The notes: generated from the letters alone by a model not told the origin. DNA of 64,000 bases from Phycisphaeraceae bacterium (GCA_021297895.1 JAJTHN010000010.1:62001-126000), one strand, 5' to 3'. Counted from the stretch's first letter, positions 8,886 through 17,387 are shown. Numbers and translations: made by a program.

Positions 8886-10469
8886 TTACTTGGACTCGGC
8901 GCTCGGCGCTGCGGCGCCGTCGCGCAGGGCTTCCTGCAGCGAGAGCAGCGCGTACGCCGTGATCAGCGACGGGTTGTTCTCCATCCATCGGTCATCGACC
9001 GAGCGGAATGAGCCGTCGGCGTTCTGCATGAGCTCGAGTTGGGCAATCAGGTCGGCGCGCCAGTTGCGGACCTGCGGCACATCGGGCGAGTTGGTCATGG
9101 ATGTGGTGATCGGAGTGCCGAGGACCTCGGCCCCGTTCATCGAGGCCGCGGCCTTGCGGGCCTCGTCCTCCGCGGCGAACTGCACGAACGCGTTGCCCGT
9201 CGGCTTGCCGGTGCGCGGGTCCGGCACGAGCGTGACGCCGGCGACCTTGCCATGAGCGGAGAAGGCGTTGCGAAGGTCGTTCGCTTCGGCACCATCGCGC
9301 AGCCCGCTGACCCAGATCGTCGAGCGGTACGGCGCAAAGCGAGTGACCTCGATGCTGTCGCGGCCCAGGGCCTTCATCGCCCGGCCGAAGAGCGCGATGT
9401 AGTAGTAGTACCCGTCGGTGCCCAGGCCCGGGTTCTCGGCGAGTGTGTAGTTGTCGCGTGTCCAGTTCACGGCCGCCTGAACACGAGGGTCTGTCGGCGT
9501 GAGCCCGGCGTAGATGTAGCTCTTGAATCCGCTGTAGGTCACGCTGCCATATGCGCGCAGGCGCGAGGCCTTGGTGCCGTCGCTGAGCGTTTCCTCGATC
9601 ATTCCGGCCCACGAGTTGCCCTGGCCGGTGGTTTGTTCGTTCTCACCGGTCGCGTAGATGAAGCCGCCCTGCGTGGAACCTTTGGCGTACGCCATTTCGT
9701 TGACCGGCGTGCCATCGGGCAGTTTCTCGAGCATCTGAACGCGCTGGAGGAACGTGATCGCGCGGGCGAAGGCGGGATCGTCCTTGGGCAGGCCGGCATC
9801 GTGCCAGGCCTGAATGGTGAAGGCGAGGTTGGACAGGTCGGGGCGTCCGCGGTTGCCGTAGCCAAGGCCGCCGAAGTTCGGGTTGTCGGCGGTGACGACG
9901 GCCGGGGTCTCCTTGCCGGTTCCGGCGATGCCGACGGGTTCGGGCGCGCCCCATTGTGATCGCCTGAGGAACTCGACCCCCGGGGCGATGCGAGCGAGCG
10001 CTTCGGCCGTGTTCAAGCGTGTGAGCATGGAGATGCTGATGGCGGTGTTGTAAACCGGCAGCATGCTGTCATAGATCCCGCCGTCATCGCGTGCGAAGGA
10101 GAGCACATACGCCGCGCCGCGGGCGATGTGGGCATCGCGATGGTCGAGGCCGGGCTGCATGAGCATGCCCGTGAGAACGAGGCTGCTGATGGCGGGCAGG
10201 TGGGGCCTGCCGGGCTCGGTGGGGACGCTCCAGCCGCCGGTGGCGGGGTCCTGTTGGGTGCGGAGGAAGTCGATGGCCTTGCGGGCGATGGCCTCGCCGC
10301 GCTGGCGCACATCCGCGCTCAGCGGGTCGGCGGTGCTGGCGGCCGCGGGCGCGGCGGCGGCGTTTTGGGGCCCGGTGGTCTGGGCGATCGACGCGGCGGC
10401 GATGGCCAGCAATCCCGAGGCGAACGCGAGTGCGGATCGAGAGCGCAGCGAGCCGGAGCGGGTGTTCAT
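8886..10469 (-). CDS. Exported alpha/alpha-toroid (prenyltransferase/squalene-oxidase-repeat-like) protein with an RRM domain
   Basis: 527 residues from the ATG at 10469, chosen because it starts a clear signal peptide (SALAFASGLLAIAAASIAQ). Residues about 50-380 contain repeats such as AIDFLRTQQDPATGGW and GGIYDSMLPVYNTAISISML, typical of the terpene-cyclase-like toroid found in many secreted planctomycete proteins of unknown role. Residues about 383-458 are a different fold: IWVSGL (RNP2-like, 385-390) and TGNAFVQF (RNP1-like, 424-431) frame an alpha-beta pattern that matches an RNA recognition motif. After it the toroid pattern resumes (NWRADLIAQLELMQNADGSF, then RWMENNPSLITAYALLSL). The RRM therefore appears inserted in the toroid. 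Function unknown; not a real terpene cyclase, since no DxDD catalytic motif is seen. Confidence 0.75.
   Translation of the reverse strand: MNTRSGSLRSRSALAFASGLLAIAAASIAQTTGPQNAAAAPAAASTADPLSADVRQRGEAIARKAIDFLRTQQDPATGGWSVPTEPGRPHLPAISSLVLTGMLMQPGLDHRDAHIARGAAYVLSFARDDGGIYDSMLPVYNTAISISMLTRLNTAEALARIAPGVEFLRRSQWGAPEPVGIAGTGKETPAVVTADNPNFGGLGYGNRGRPDLSNLAFTIQAWHDAGLPKDDPAFARAITFLQRVQMLEKLPDGTPVNEMAYAKGSTQGGFIYATGENEQTTGQGNSWAGMIEETLSDGTKASRLRAYGSVTYSGFKSYIYAGLTPTDPRVQAAVNWTRDNYTLAENPGLGTDGYYYYIALFGRAMKALGRDSIEVTRFAPYRSTIWVSGLRDGAEANDLRNAFSAHGKVAGVTLVPDPRTGKPTGNAFVQFAAEDEARKAAASMNGAEVLGTPITTSMTNSPDVPQVRNWRADLIAQLELMQNADGSFRSVDDRWMENNPSLITAYALLSLQEALRDGAAAPSAESK
9096..9323 (-). other. RRM (RNA recognition motif) domain inside the exported toroid protein
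   Basis: Residues 383-458 of the 8886-10469 protein. Order of elements: strand TIWVSGL, helix ANDLRNAFSAHG, strand VAGVTLVPDPRTGK, strand TGNAFVQF, helix EDEARKAAASMNG, closing strand PITTSM. RNP2 keeps an aromatic residue (Trp386). RNP1 keeps Phe428 and Phe431 but has Asn426 where the first aromatic or basic contact residue is usual. The alignment to small bacterial RRM proteins such as cyanobacterial Rbp is by eye. Confidence 0.8.
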
Positions 10470-10506
10470 GGTGATGAGTTTACTGTCTCGCCCCCTGCGC
10501 GGTTCA

Positions 10507-10521
10507 CAATCTCCGAGATTG
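10507..10521. promoter_or_regulatory. Perfect 7-bp inverted repeat upstream of the toroid/RRM gene
   Basis: CAATCTC-C-GAGATTG lies in the 87-nt gap between the rsmE stop (10557) and the start at 10469. The arms are perfect and separated by one base, which fits a dimeric regulator site better than a terminator (no T-run follows on the minus strand). No matching regulator is identified. Confidence 0.35.
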
Positions 10522-10556
10522 CGGGCGCGGGGCCGCACGAGAGGGCGGTCGGGCGG

Positions 10557-11357
10557 TCAACCGGAGTCCGTTCCCGCGCTCGCCCGCGAGGCCGAAAACA
10601 CCCCACGCACCAGCACCGCCGCGGCGACGCACGCGGTCTCCAGCCGCATGATGTTCGGCCCGAGCGAGACACCGATCGCCCCCGCGGCCAGCGCGCGGCC
10701 ACGTTCATCGTCGGTCCATCCGCCCTCCGGCCCGATGAGCACGCGCACGCGCGTGATCGTTCCCCCGCCGCGATCGGAGGCTTGAGCAGCCAGCGCCGGT
10801 CCGATCGGCAGGCCCGTCGCATCGGCAATCAGCACGCGGGTTCCCGGAGCGGGGCTCAGGGCTTCATCGAAGGACATCGGCGTCAGCGTCGCGCGCAACA
10901 GCCACGCGCGGCCGCTCTGCTTGAGCGATTCGATGCACACCCGCTGCACGCGCTCGCCGCGGCGCTCGCTGGGTTCGACGACGGCGCGCTGGGCCGCGAG
11001 AGTGCGCCACTCGCACGCGCCGCACTGGCTGAGTTGGTCGATCATGTCCTCGAGCCGACCACCTTTGGGAGCGGGCGAACATATGATGACGTCCGGCGCG
11101 GGCCGCGGCTCGTGCCGAACATCAGTCAGCCGCAGCAGCACGTTGCCCGGCTGCTTGCGTTGCGCCGGCGACAGCGACTCGACAAGGCTCATCGCCACCC
11201 CGCCCGCGCCATCGTGAACCTGAACTTGGTCGCCGATCCGGATGCGCTTGACATTCTGAGCGTGATGGGCCTCATCATCGACAAGGGCAACCATGCTCCC
11301 GGGCCCGGCAAGGGGCTGATCAACAAACACACGATGGGCCGCGCCGGGATGGTGCAT
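10557..11357 (-). CDS. rsmE: 16S rRNA (uracil-1498-N3)-methyltransferase (RsmE)
   Basis: 266 residues, the normal family size. SPOUT-fold enzyme that methylates N3 of U1498 in 16S rRNA using S-adenosylmethionine. Diagnostic motifs: a PUA-like N-terminal segment (residues about 15-80), PAPKGGRLEDMIDQLSQCG at 96-114, VLIGPEGGWTDDE at 206-218 and LGPNIMRLETA at 232-242, the knot region that binds the cofactor. The usual second arginine of LG-x-R-I-L-R has become Asn (LGPNIMR). It diverges from the gene at 11516. Confidence 0.92.
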   Translation of the reverse strand: MHHPGAAHRVFVDQPLAGPGSMVALVDDEAHHAQNVKRIRIGDQVQVHDGAGGVAMSLVESLSPAQRKQPGNVLLRLTDVRHEPRPAPDVIICSPAPKGGRLEDMIDQLSQCGACEWRTLAAQRAVVEPSERRGERVQRVCIESLKQSGRAWLLRATLTPMSFDEALSPAPGTRVLIADATGLPIGPALAAQASDRGGGTITRVRVLIGPEGGWTDDERGRALAAGAIGVSLGPNIMRLETACVAAAVLVRGVFSASRASAGTDSG

Positions 11358-11515
11358 AGCGTGACGATAACGCGCTCAAGGACCGGTAAGCCGGGCGAGG
11401 CCCGATGAGGCTGACAATTCGGTCCGTGCGCGCGGGCTGATCGGGTTCCGGTTGGCGGCCGGGCGTGGGCCGGGCTTGAGTTCGTCTCCGAGCCGGACGA
11501 TGATGGTGCACACCG

Positions 11516-12724
11516 ATGAGCGCCGCACAGGCACAAGCCGAGGACCTTGACAAGCGCGTGGGCGATCTGCTCACCCAGGTCGAGCAGACCACCGCGCGCG
11601 TTGAGGCCGAACTCGATGGCAAGCCTCAGGGTGTTGACAATCCCGACGCTGAGCCGGCGGAGGAGCCCGCGGCCGCGGAGCCCGCGCCCGCCGCACCGAG
11701 TCCGGAGGGCGTGCCGCTTTCTACGGAATCTGGCGTGCCATCAACGCCGGTCGACCTTGAGCAGGGTGTCGCGTCGGCGATCGAGCAGGCGCAGGCGAAT
11801 GCCGAGTCTCCGCTGGACTCGCAGGTGGATGCCGCGGTGGCTCAGGCCCAAACGCAGGTTCCCGCCCCCGCGAGCGAAGCCGGCGTTGAGCCCGCGAACG
11901 CGGAGCCGCCAGTCGCCGATGCGCCCGGCACCGACGCGGTCGAGGAGATTGAACCACCCTCGTCGGCGGCACCCGCGGCCGGCGAGGCCTCCGCGTCAAC
12001 GCCAGCCTCTTCCGCTCCGGTGCCGCGGCCCGCTGCCGAGGCTATTGCGACACTCGACGAGCAATTGGCATCCGCGGCGGGCAGCGCGCTCGACGACGAG
12101 TTCGTCGATCCGACACAGATTCTCGGAGCGGCCGCCGCGGCGGGTACGCCCGCGCTCACGACCGTGCCCGTCTCCCCGTCTGGCGCTGCCGCGAGTGTGC
12201 CGTCGTCTGCACAGTCCGCTGCGCCGTCCCCGGCGGCGGCTCCGATGCCGTCTCCGGCGGCGGTGCCAACTCCTGCCCCATCAGCGGCGCCGGCGCCGGC
12301 TGCCCCACCCGCGGCCGCGCCGAGCGTCGAGGTCACCCCGAAGCCCAAGCGGAAGGTGAGCATCGCGCTCCCGTTGAACCTGATCGTCGCACCGATCACG
12401 CCTTATCTGCTCAAGCTCGGCGCGGTACCGGAAAAGACCCGCCAGACCATCGGTTGGGCCGCGCTGGTCACGCTGTTCAACGCCGGCGTGCTCTGGGGCT
12501 GGGTGCTGATGCAGGGGCCGCCCGATCTCGCCGCGGCGAGCACCGATCAGCCCGGGCTCGTTGGCGAAGATGGCACGGCACACGGTGCGGTGAAGGGCAC
12601 GGGTAAGCCCACCGCTGCGGGCCACGACGAGCACGGCGCCAAGAGCGAAGCCAAAGCGGCCAAGAAGGACAAGACGAAGAAGGACGAGAAGGCCGCCAAG
12701 AAAGATGATCACGGCGGCCATTGA
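11516..12724 (+). CDS. Ala/Pro-rich protein with one membrane helix and Lys/His-rich tail, unknown function
   Basis: 402 residues, not recognised. Residues about 5-35 form a likely amphipathic helix (EDLDKRVGDLLTQVEQTTAR). Residues 40-275 are a long disordered Ala/Pro/Glu/Ser stretch. Residues about 278-335 look conserved and folded: a basic KPKRK, a hydrophobic SIALPLNLIVAPITPYLL and a membrane helix TIGWAALVTLFNAGVLWGWV. The last 45 residues are dominated by Lys, Asp, Ala and His. Codon use and GC match the neighbours. It could be a membrane-anchored linker or envelope protein with a long disordered arm; this is only a description. Its stop is 7 nt from the convergent kinase gene. Confidence 0.7.
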   Translation: MSAAQAQAEDLDKRVGDLLTQVEQTTARVEAELDGKPQGVDNPDAEPAEEPAAAEPAPAAPSPEGVPLSTESGVPSTPVDLEQGVASAIEQAQANAESPLDSQVDAAVAQAQTQVPAPASEAGVEPANAEPPVADAPGTDAVEEIEPPSSAAPAAGEASASTPASSAPVPRPAAEAIATLDEQLASAAGSALDDEFVDPTQILGAAAAAGTPALTTVPVSPSGAAASVPSSAQSAAPSPAAAPMPSPAAVPTPAPSAAPAPAAPPAAAPSVEVTPKPKRKVSIALPLNLIVAPITPYLLKLGAVPEKTRQTIGWAALVTLFNAGVLWGWVLMQGPPDLAAASTDQPGLVGEDGTAHGAVKGTGKPTAAGHDEHGAKSEAKAAKKDKTKKDEKAAKKDDHGGH

Positions 12725-12731
12725 CCGGCTC

Positions 12732-13964
12732 TCAGCCGACCGCGCCCGACCGGGTGGCCAGCGCTGCGCTCAACGCTACCCGCAATTCCGCCGCGAACTC
12801 TGACGCCGTCGCGATGCGTTGTCGCGGGTCGAGTTCCATGGCCCGATCGACCACGCTCGCCAGTTCGGTCGGCACCCACGGCGCGGCCTGGTGCAACGCG
12901 ACGCGCTGCCCGCGAGCCACCTGCAGGAGAATCTGCATCGGCCCCGGCCCTGCATACGGCAGACGCAGCGCCAGTGTGTGATAGAGCGTCGCGCCGAGCG
13001 AGTACACATCGCTCCATGTGCCGATGCGGGCGGTCTCGCCGGAGAGTTGTTCGGGCGACGCGTATGCCGCCGTGCCAGCAAATCCGCCTTCGCTGCCGAC
13101 CATCGTGGTCATGTCCAGATCCTCGTCGCGCATGAGACCGAAGTCGGTCAGATACGCGTGCGATGCGCGCGACAGCAGGATGTTCGCCGGCTTGATGTCC
13201 CTGTGCAGCAGGCCCTGGCTGTGTGCCAGTTCCAGCGCCCCGGCCACATCGATCACGCGCCGGGTCACGAACGCCACATACGCGAGCGTTGCATCGCTCG
13301 AGCGGACCGGGCCGTCGCGCTGCACGTCTGCCGCGGGCACATCCAGCACGCGGGCGACATCGTCGATCGTGGGCCTGGGGGGCGCCGCATCGGGATCGCC
13401 TCCGCCGCGGCGGACGATTCCCTGCACCAGACCCATGAGCGTCACACCGTCGATGTGGTCCATCGCGTAGGCGAGTGTCCGACCGTCGCGGACGACCTCG
13501 TGCACCTGAACGATGTGCGGATGGCGGAGCCTCGCCAGCGCGTTGGCCTCCGCGAGAAACCGCTCGCGGGTGCGGGCGGAGTAGCCCATCGCCGGCGGCA
13601 GCACCTTGAGCGCGACATAGCGGCCGTCGCCCTGTTGCCGGCGCGCCAGAAAGACCGAGCCCATTCCGCCGTGCCCCAGTTCCGCGAGGATCGCGAACGG
13701 GCCGACCCCCGATGGCCGTCGCCGCGCGGGCGTGGCGATCGCGACCTGCTCGGCGAGGTCGATCATCGACAGCACGCGATCTCGCAGGTCCGGGCGATCG
13801 ATTCCGGCGAGCAGTTCATCCGCCGTCACGTCGCCGCGTTCCTCGATCGCCGCCAGCGCGCGGTCGAAGATCTCGTCAAGCAGAGCCTCGTCCGCCGCGT
13901 AGCTTCTCGCCGGATCACGATCCGGTGACATCGGCCTGCCGTCGTGTTCGGGTGCGGTTGACAT
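12732..13964 (-). CDS. Soluble Hanks-type Ser/Thr protein kinase
   Basis: 410 residues. Kinase domain about 90-395: glycine loop GHGGMGSVF at 97-105, ATP-binding Lys120 in YVALK, catalytic HRDIKPAN at 254-261, DFG at 274-276 and GTAAYASPEQL as the activation and APE segment. An extra 45-residue loop (about 183-228, rich in Pro and Asp) interrupts the C-lobe. The N-terminal 90 residues are helical and acidic and may bind a partner. No membrane helix or PASTA/TPR/WD tail is seen, so it should act in the cytoplasm. It starts 57 nt after the ECF sigma gene on the same strand; such sigma-kinase pairs are common in Planctomycetes, so the kinase may control that sigma factor (inference). Confidence 0.9.
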   Translation of the reverse strand: MSTAPEHDGRPMSPDRDPARSYAADEALLDEIFDRALAAIEERGDVTADELLAGIDRPDLRDRVLSMIDLAEQVAIATPARRRPSGVGPFAILAELGHGGMGSVFLARRQQGDGRYVALKVLPPAMGYSARTRERFLAEANALARLRHPHIVQVHEVVRDGRTLAYAMDHIDGVTLMGLVQGIVRRGGGDPDAAPPRPTIDDVARVLDVPAADVQRDGPVRSSDATLAYVAFVTRRVIDVAGALELAHSQGLLHRDIKPANILLSRASHAYLTDFGLMRDEDLDMTTMVGSEGGFAGTAAYASPEQLSGETARIGTWSDVYSLGATLYHTLALRLPYAGPGPMQILLQVARGQRVALHQAAPWVPTELASVVDRAMELDPRQRIATASEFAAELRVALSAALATRSGAVG

Positions 13965-14021
13965 GGGCCGGGCTCGCTTGGCGTGTGCGCAGAGGACAGC
14001 GGCGGCGCATTGCGCCGTTGC

Positions 14022-14771
14022 TCAGGTCGACTTCTTCCGCCGTCCGAGGCCCGGAGAGGAATCGGCGCGGCGGGCTGTCGGCCCATCGGCGCTTTCGGCT
14101 GCAGAATCCAGTGCCGAGGTCAGTTGGTCCGCCGGCGTCAGCGCGACCGACCGGCCGCTCAGGTGCTTCATCACGAGGCGCTGATACTCCTGTGCACCCT
14201 TGACCAGCCGGCGCCGCACCGCGGAGATGTGCATGCCCAGTTGGTCGGCGACCTGCTCGAGCGTCCGCTGCTCGACCACGCGAAGGCGGACCACATCGCG
14301 CACGTCCGGGTGCAGACTCTCCAGCGCGGTGCGGATCGCCACGGCCTGCTCGCGCATGACGGCCATGCGGCTGGGCGTGGTCGTCGCGACCAGCCACTGG
14401 GGCCGCTGACCGTCGGATGATGCGTTGCCGCGCGACGGGGCATCGATGGAAATGGGCGAGCGGCCCCCGCCGCGTTTCTGGGCGTGTTCGTAGTCGGCAA
14501 GATCACGCAGTCGGTTGTCGATGACCGTCAGCAGCCACGCGCGGAAGGGACGCACGCCCCGCCACTCGACCTTGGCGCGGTCGCGCCAGGCGTTCATGAG
14601 CGCATCCTGCAGCACGTCTTCGGGCGTTGACCGTCGGAGCAGATCCGGGCCCATGCGCGACTGGATGAGCACCAGCAGCGAGGCGGGATTCATCGCATCG
14701 ACGAGCTCCTGCCACGCGCCGTCGCTGTCGCTGATGAGCGGGTTGTCCTGGATTTCCCGTTCATCGAACAC
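14022..14771 (-). CDS. ECF-type RNA polymerase sigma factor
   Basis: 249 residues. Region 2 is at about 25-95: STPEDVLQDALMNAWR resembles the sigma-2 core, followed by FRAWLLTVIDNRLRD. Region 4 is at about 160-215, with VVRLRVVEQRTLEQVADQLG and HISAVRRRLVKGAQEY forming the helix-turn-helix. The linker between them is long and Gly/Ser-rich, and a 35-residue Ala/Asp/Ser tail ending in RRKKST follows region 4. No anti-sigma factor is adjacent; instead a Ser/Thr kinase follows. The layout resembles planctomycete ECF groups linked to kinases, but group membership was not tested. Confidence 0.88.
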   Translation of the reverse strand: MFDEREIQDNPLISDSDGAWQELVDAMNPASLLVLIQSRMGPDLLRRSTPEDVLQDALMNAWRDRAKVEWRGVRPFRAWLLTVIDNRLRDLADYEHAQKRGGGRSPISIDAPSRGNASSDGQRPQWLVATTTPSRMAVMREQAVAIRTALESLHPDVRDVVRLRVVEQRTLEQVADQLGMHISAVRRRLVKGAQEYQRLVMKHLSGRSVALTPADQLTSALDSAAESADGPTARRADSSPGLGRRKKST

Positions 14772-14810
14772 GGCGGGTCTCCCAAGATCCGCGGCCTTTG
14801 ACGCGGCGCG

Positions 14811-14816
14811 AGTATA
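14811..14816 (-). promoter_or_regulatory. Possible -10 box (TATACT) for the sigma-kinase pair
   Basis: On the minus strand TATACT lies 40 nt before the ATG at 14771, in the 77-nt gap after gmk. It is one of the few AT-rich hexamers in the area. No convincing -35 box is seen 16-18 nt upstream, so this is tentative. Confidence 0.3.
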
Positions 14817-14848
14817 CGCACCGGCGCTCGCGAGCCCCCGAGATCCGC

Positions 14849-15499
14849 TCAGCGGGTGCCGCTCGCGTCGCGCATGCGGGCCTTCTCGCGCCGCCGGGCG
14901 CGCTCGCTGCGCACCTGTGTGATCGCCTCGTTGATCGCCGACTCGAGGTTGTCGTTGACAATGAAGCGGTCGTACACGCCGCAGGTCTGTGCCGCGGCGA
15001 TTTCATTGCGCGCCTGGCTGAAGCGTGCCTGGATGCGAGCCTCATCCTCGCGCCGCCGATCCCGCAGCCGACGGAGAAGCTCTTCCTCGCTCGGCGGGAG
15101 GACGAAGATCGAGAACGCCTCGGGCAGCGAGCGCTTGACGTTGATCGCACCCTGCACATCGATCTCGAGAATCACCAGCCGCCCGCGCCGCAGTTGCTCC
15201 ATCACCCACCCGCGCGGCGTGCCGTAGCGCTTGCCGTACACCCCCGCGTGCTCGAGGAACTCATCACCCTCGACCATCCGCGAGAACTCTTCCTCGCTGA
15301 CAAAGTGGTAATCCACGCCCTCGACATCCGCCGGTGTGCGCGCCCGTGTTGTCGCGCTGACGCTGAAGACCGCATCGCCGAAGGCCCGCTCCACCGCCCG
15401 CGTGATCGTCGTCTTTCCCGCGCCGCTGGGCCCGGAAATGACCAACACCATTCCATCATCAGTGTCCGTCGGCAGTCGATTGAGCGCATCCGGGGCCAT
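14849..15499 (-). CDS. gmk: Guanylate kinase (Gmk)
   Basis: 216 residues from the ATG at 15499; an upstream in-frame extension to 15937 would overlap pyrB and is non-homologous. It phosphorylates GMP to GDP with ATP in the cytoplasm. P-loop GPSGAGKT at 23-30, then SVSATTRARTPADVEGVDYH (GMP-binding region) and GKRYGTPRGWV, LEIDVQGA and the C-terminal lid region RLRDRRREDE. Length and motifs match the family. It follows pyrB by 71 nt on the same strand, so both nucleotide genes may be co-transcribed. Confidence 0.95.
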   Translation of the reverse strand: MAPDALNRLPTDTDDGMVLVISGPSGAGKTTITRAVERAFGDAVFSVSATTRARTPADVEGVDYHFVSEEEFSRMVEGDEFLEHAGVYGKRYGTPRGWVMEQLRRGRLVILEIDVQGAINVKRSLPEAFSIFVLPPSEEELLRRLRDRRREDEARIQARFSQARNEIAAAQTCGVYDRFIVNDNLESAINEAITQVRSERARRREKARMRDASGTR

Positions 15500-15570
15500 G
15501 GTCGGGCAGTGTACCAGCCCAATCCATCGCCAGCGACACCGGAACGGTTTCCGCCCGCGCGCCGTGCGAT

Positions 15571-16752
15571 TCAGCTCACCGGGGCGTTCAGGCACAGGCT
15601 CATCACGGCCATCCGCACCGCCACCCCGTGAGTCACCTGCCGAAGAACCATCGAGCGCCTGCTGTCGGCGACCTCCGCCGTCAGCTCCACGCCGCGGTTG
15701 ATCGGTCCCGGGTGCATCACGATCGCGTGCGGCCTCATGCGCTGCACCCGCGGCGCGTTCACCGCGTACAGCTCGGCGTACTCCCGCACGCTGGCGATGA
15801 TGTTGCTGCTGGCGGTGCGGGGCTGGTTCTCCTTCGCCTCGCCCGGCTTGACCTCGTGGCGCTCGAACTGAATACGCAGCACGTTCAGCGCGTCGAGTTC
15901 CGGCAGCACCGCGTCCAGATCGTGGCTCACTTCGCACCCGAGGGCCGTCAGCGACCTAGGCGCAAGAGCGGGCGGACCGATGCAGATCACGCGCGCGCCC
16001 AGCGCGGTCATGCCCGCGATATCCGATCTGGCGACGCGCGATGAACCAACATCGCCGACGATGCCGACCGTAAGCCCGCTCAGATCGAACGTCCCCAGCC
16101 GCTCGAACGACTCGGCGAGGGTGAAGATGTCCAGCAACCCCTGCGTCGGATGCTCGTGCCGGCCGTCGCCCGCGTTGATCACGCTGCAGATCCGCCGGCC
16201 CGGGTCGCGCCGACGCTCGGGCATGGCCTCCGAGTCGCCCGCGAGTGTGCGGACGACAAGGTGGCACGCGCCGCTGGAGCGGTGGCGGATGACGAGCCCG
16301 TCAACACCCATCGCCGACACGTTCGCGGCGGTGTCGCCGACCGTTTCACCCTTGCTCACGCTGCTTCCGACGCTCGTCAGATCGATGACCTCCGCACCGA
16401 GCCTTCGCGCCGCGACGGTGAAACTCACGCGCGTGCGCGTCGAGTCCTCGAAGAACAGGTTGGCGATCACGCGCCCGCGCAGCTCGCTGGACACCGCTTC
16501 GAGCGGACCGACGCTCCCGGTCTGCTCCACGCCGATCATCGGCCGGACGACCCGGTCGGCTTCCCGCAGCAGCCCGGCATACTGCCGTGCGCGAAAGAGC
16601 ACCGTGCGCAGTTCCGCGTCGCTCAGCCCGCCCAGTTGCAGCAGGTGCGCGTGCCGCCACGCGGCGGAAGTCAGGCTCCCCGCGCCGAGCGGGCCCGGCC
16701 CGCCCGCCGCGTTTACGTCCGCCACCGTCGAGCTGCTCGTGCGTGCTGGCAT
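15571..16752 (-). CDS. pyrB: Aspartate carbamoyltransferase catalytic chain (PyrB)
   Basis: 393 residues. It condenses carbamoyl phosphate and aspartate in pyrimidine synthesis. Carbamoyl-phosphate site FFEDSTRTRVSF (STRTR at 104-108), HPTQGLLDIF at 201-210 and MHPGPINRGVE near 346-356 are all intact. The protein is about 80 residues longer than the E. coli chain: a 35-residue Ala/Gly/Ser-rich N-terminus and insertions around 70-90 and 170-188. No pyrI or pyrC is adjacent. It lies between a 5-formyl-THF cyclo-ligase and gmk, all leftward, suggesting a nucleotide/one-carbon block. Confidence 0.93.
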   Translation of the reverse strand: MPARTSSSTVADVNAAGGPGPLGAGSLTSAAWRHAHLLQLGGLSDAELRTVLFRARQYAGLLREADRVVRPMIGVEQTGSVGPLEAVSSELRGRVIANLFFEDSTRTRVSFTVAARRLGAEVIDLTSVGSSVSKGETVGDTAANVSAMGVDGLVIRHRSSGACHLVVRTLAGDSEAMPERRRDPGRRICSVINAGDGRHEHPTQGLLDIFTLAESFERLGTFDLSGLTVGIVGDVGSSRVARSDIAGMTALGARVICIGPPALAPRSLTALGCEVSHDLDAVLPELDALNVLRIQFERHEVKPGEAKENQPRTASSNIIASVREYAELYAVNAPRVQRMRPHAIVMHPGPINRGVELTAEVADSRRSMVLRQVTHGVAVRMAVMSLCLNAPVS

Positions 16753-16775
16753 GGACGCAGTTTACTCCGCCTCAC

Positions 16776-17387
16776 TCAAGGCAGGCAGCGCGAAAGCCCG
16801 CTCTCGGTGCACAGCATCGCCACGCGCCGGTCATGCGGCCCGATCGGAACACTCGGCACACGCTGGACCTCGAACCCCACGCCGATGGTCAGTGCTTTGG
16901 GGTTGGCGATCGCAAGTTCCGAAAGAAACCGGTCGTAGAACCCGCCGCCGCGCCCGAGCCGATGCCCGCGATGATCGAACGCAACCCCCGGCACGATCAC
17001 CGCGGCGAGAGATTCGATCGACACCTCGGCGCAATGCTCAGCCGGAACCGCCACGCCGTGCCGCCCGCGAACCAGGTCGATCAGCAGACTCGAGATGGCC
17101 GCGGGCCGCATCGTCGAACGATCCCAGTCGACCTTCGGCATCGCAACGACCACGCCGCGGGACATCAGCAGCGCGATAAGCGTGAGCACGTCGGGCTCGT
17201 CGCTCATCGGGCCGTAGGCCATGACCGCGGCGGTGCCCGGCTCGAGCAGCCGCCGGCCAAGATGCTCGCAGATCCGTGTCGATCTCGCCGCCCGATCCGC
17301 GGGCGAGAGCCGGCCGAGCGATGCACGAATCTGCGCGCGGAGCGCGCTCTTTGGATCCACCGGCGTCGGCCCGCGCGTCCGGCTCAT
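16776..17387 (-). CDS. 5-formyltetrahydrofolate cyclo-ligase
   Basis: 203 residues, normal family length. ATP-dependent conversion of 5-formyl-THF to 5,10-methenyl-THF in folate metabolism. The diagnostic C-terminal block VIVPGVAFDHRGHRLGRGGG followed by FYDRFL is intact, and the N-terminal KSALRAQIRASLGRLS helix matches the family. Its ATG overlaps the rarA stop by 4 nt (ATGA on the minus strand, 17384-17387), so it is translationally coupled to rarA. The coupling of a folate enzyme to a recombination ATPase seems to be positional rather than functional. Confidence 0.92.
   Translation of the reverse strand: MSRTRGPTPVDPKSALRAQIRASLGRLSPADRAARSTRICEHLGRRLLEPGTAAVMAYGPMSDEPDVLTLIALLMSRGVVVAMPKVDWDRSTMRPAAISSLLIDLVRGRHGVAVPAEHCAEVSIESLAAVIVPGVAFDHRGHRLGRGGGFYDRFLSELAIANPKALTIGVGFEVQRVPSVPIGPHDRRVAMLCTESGLSRCLP

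Noticed and set aside
8886-10469. Terpene cyclase or squalene-hopene cyclase call for the toroid protein
   Set aside because: No DxDD acid motif and a signal peptide; only the toroid fold resemblance remains.
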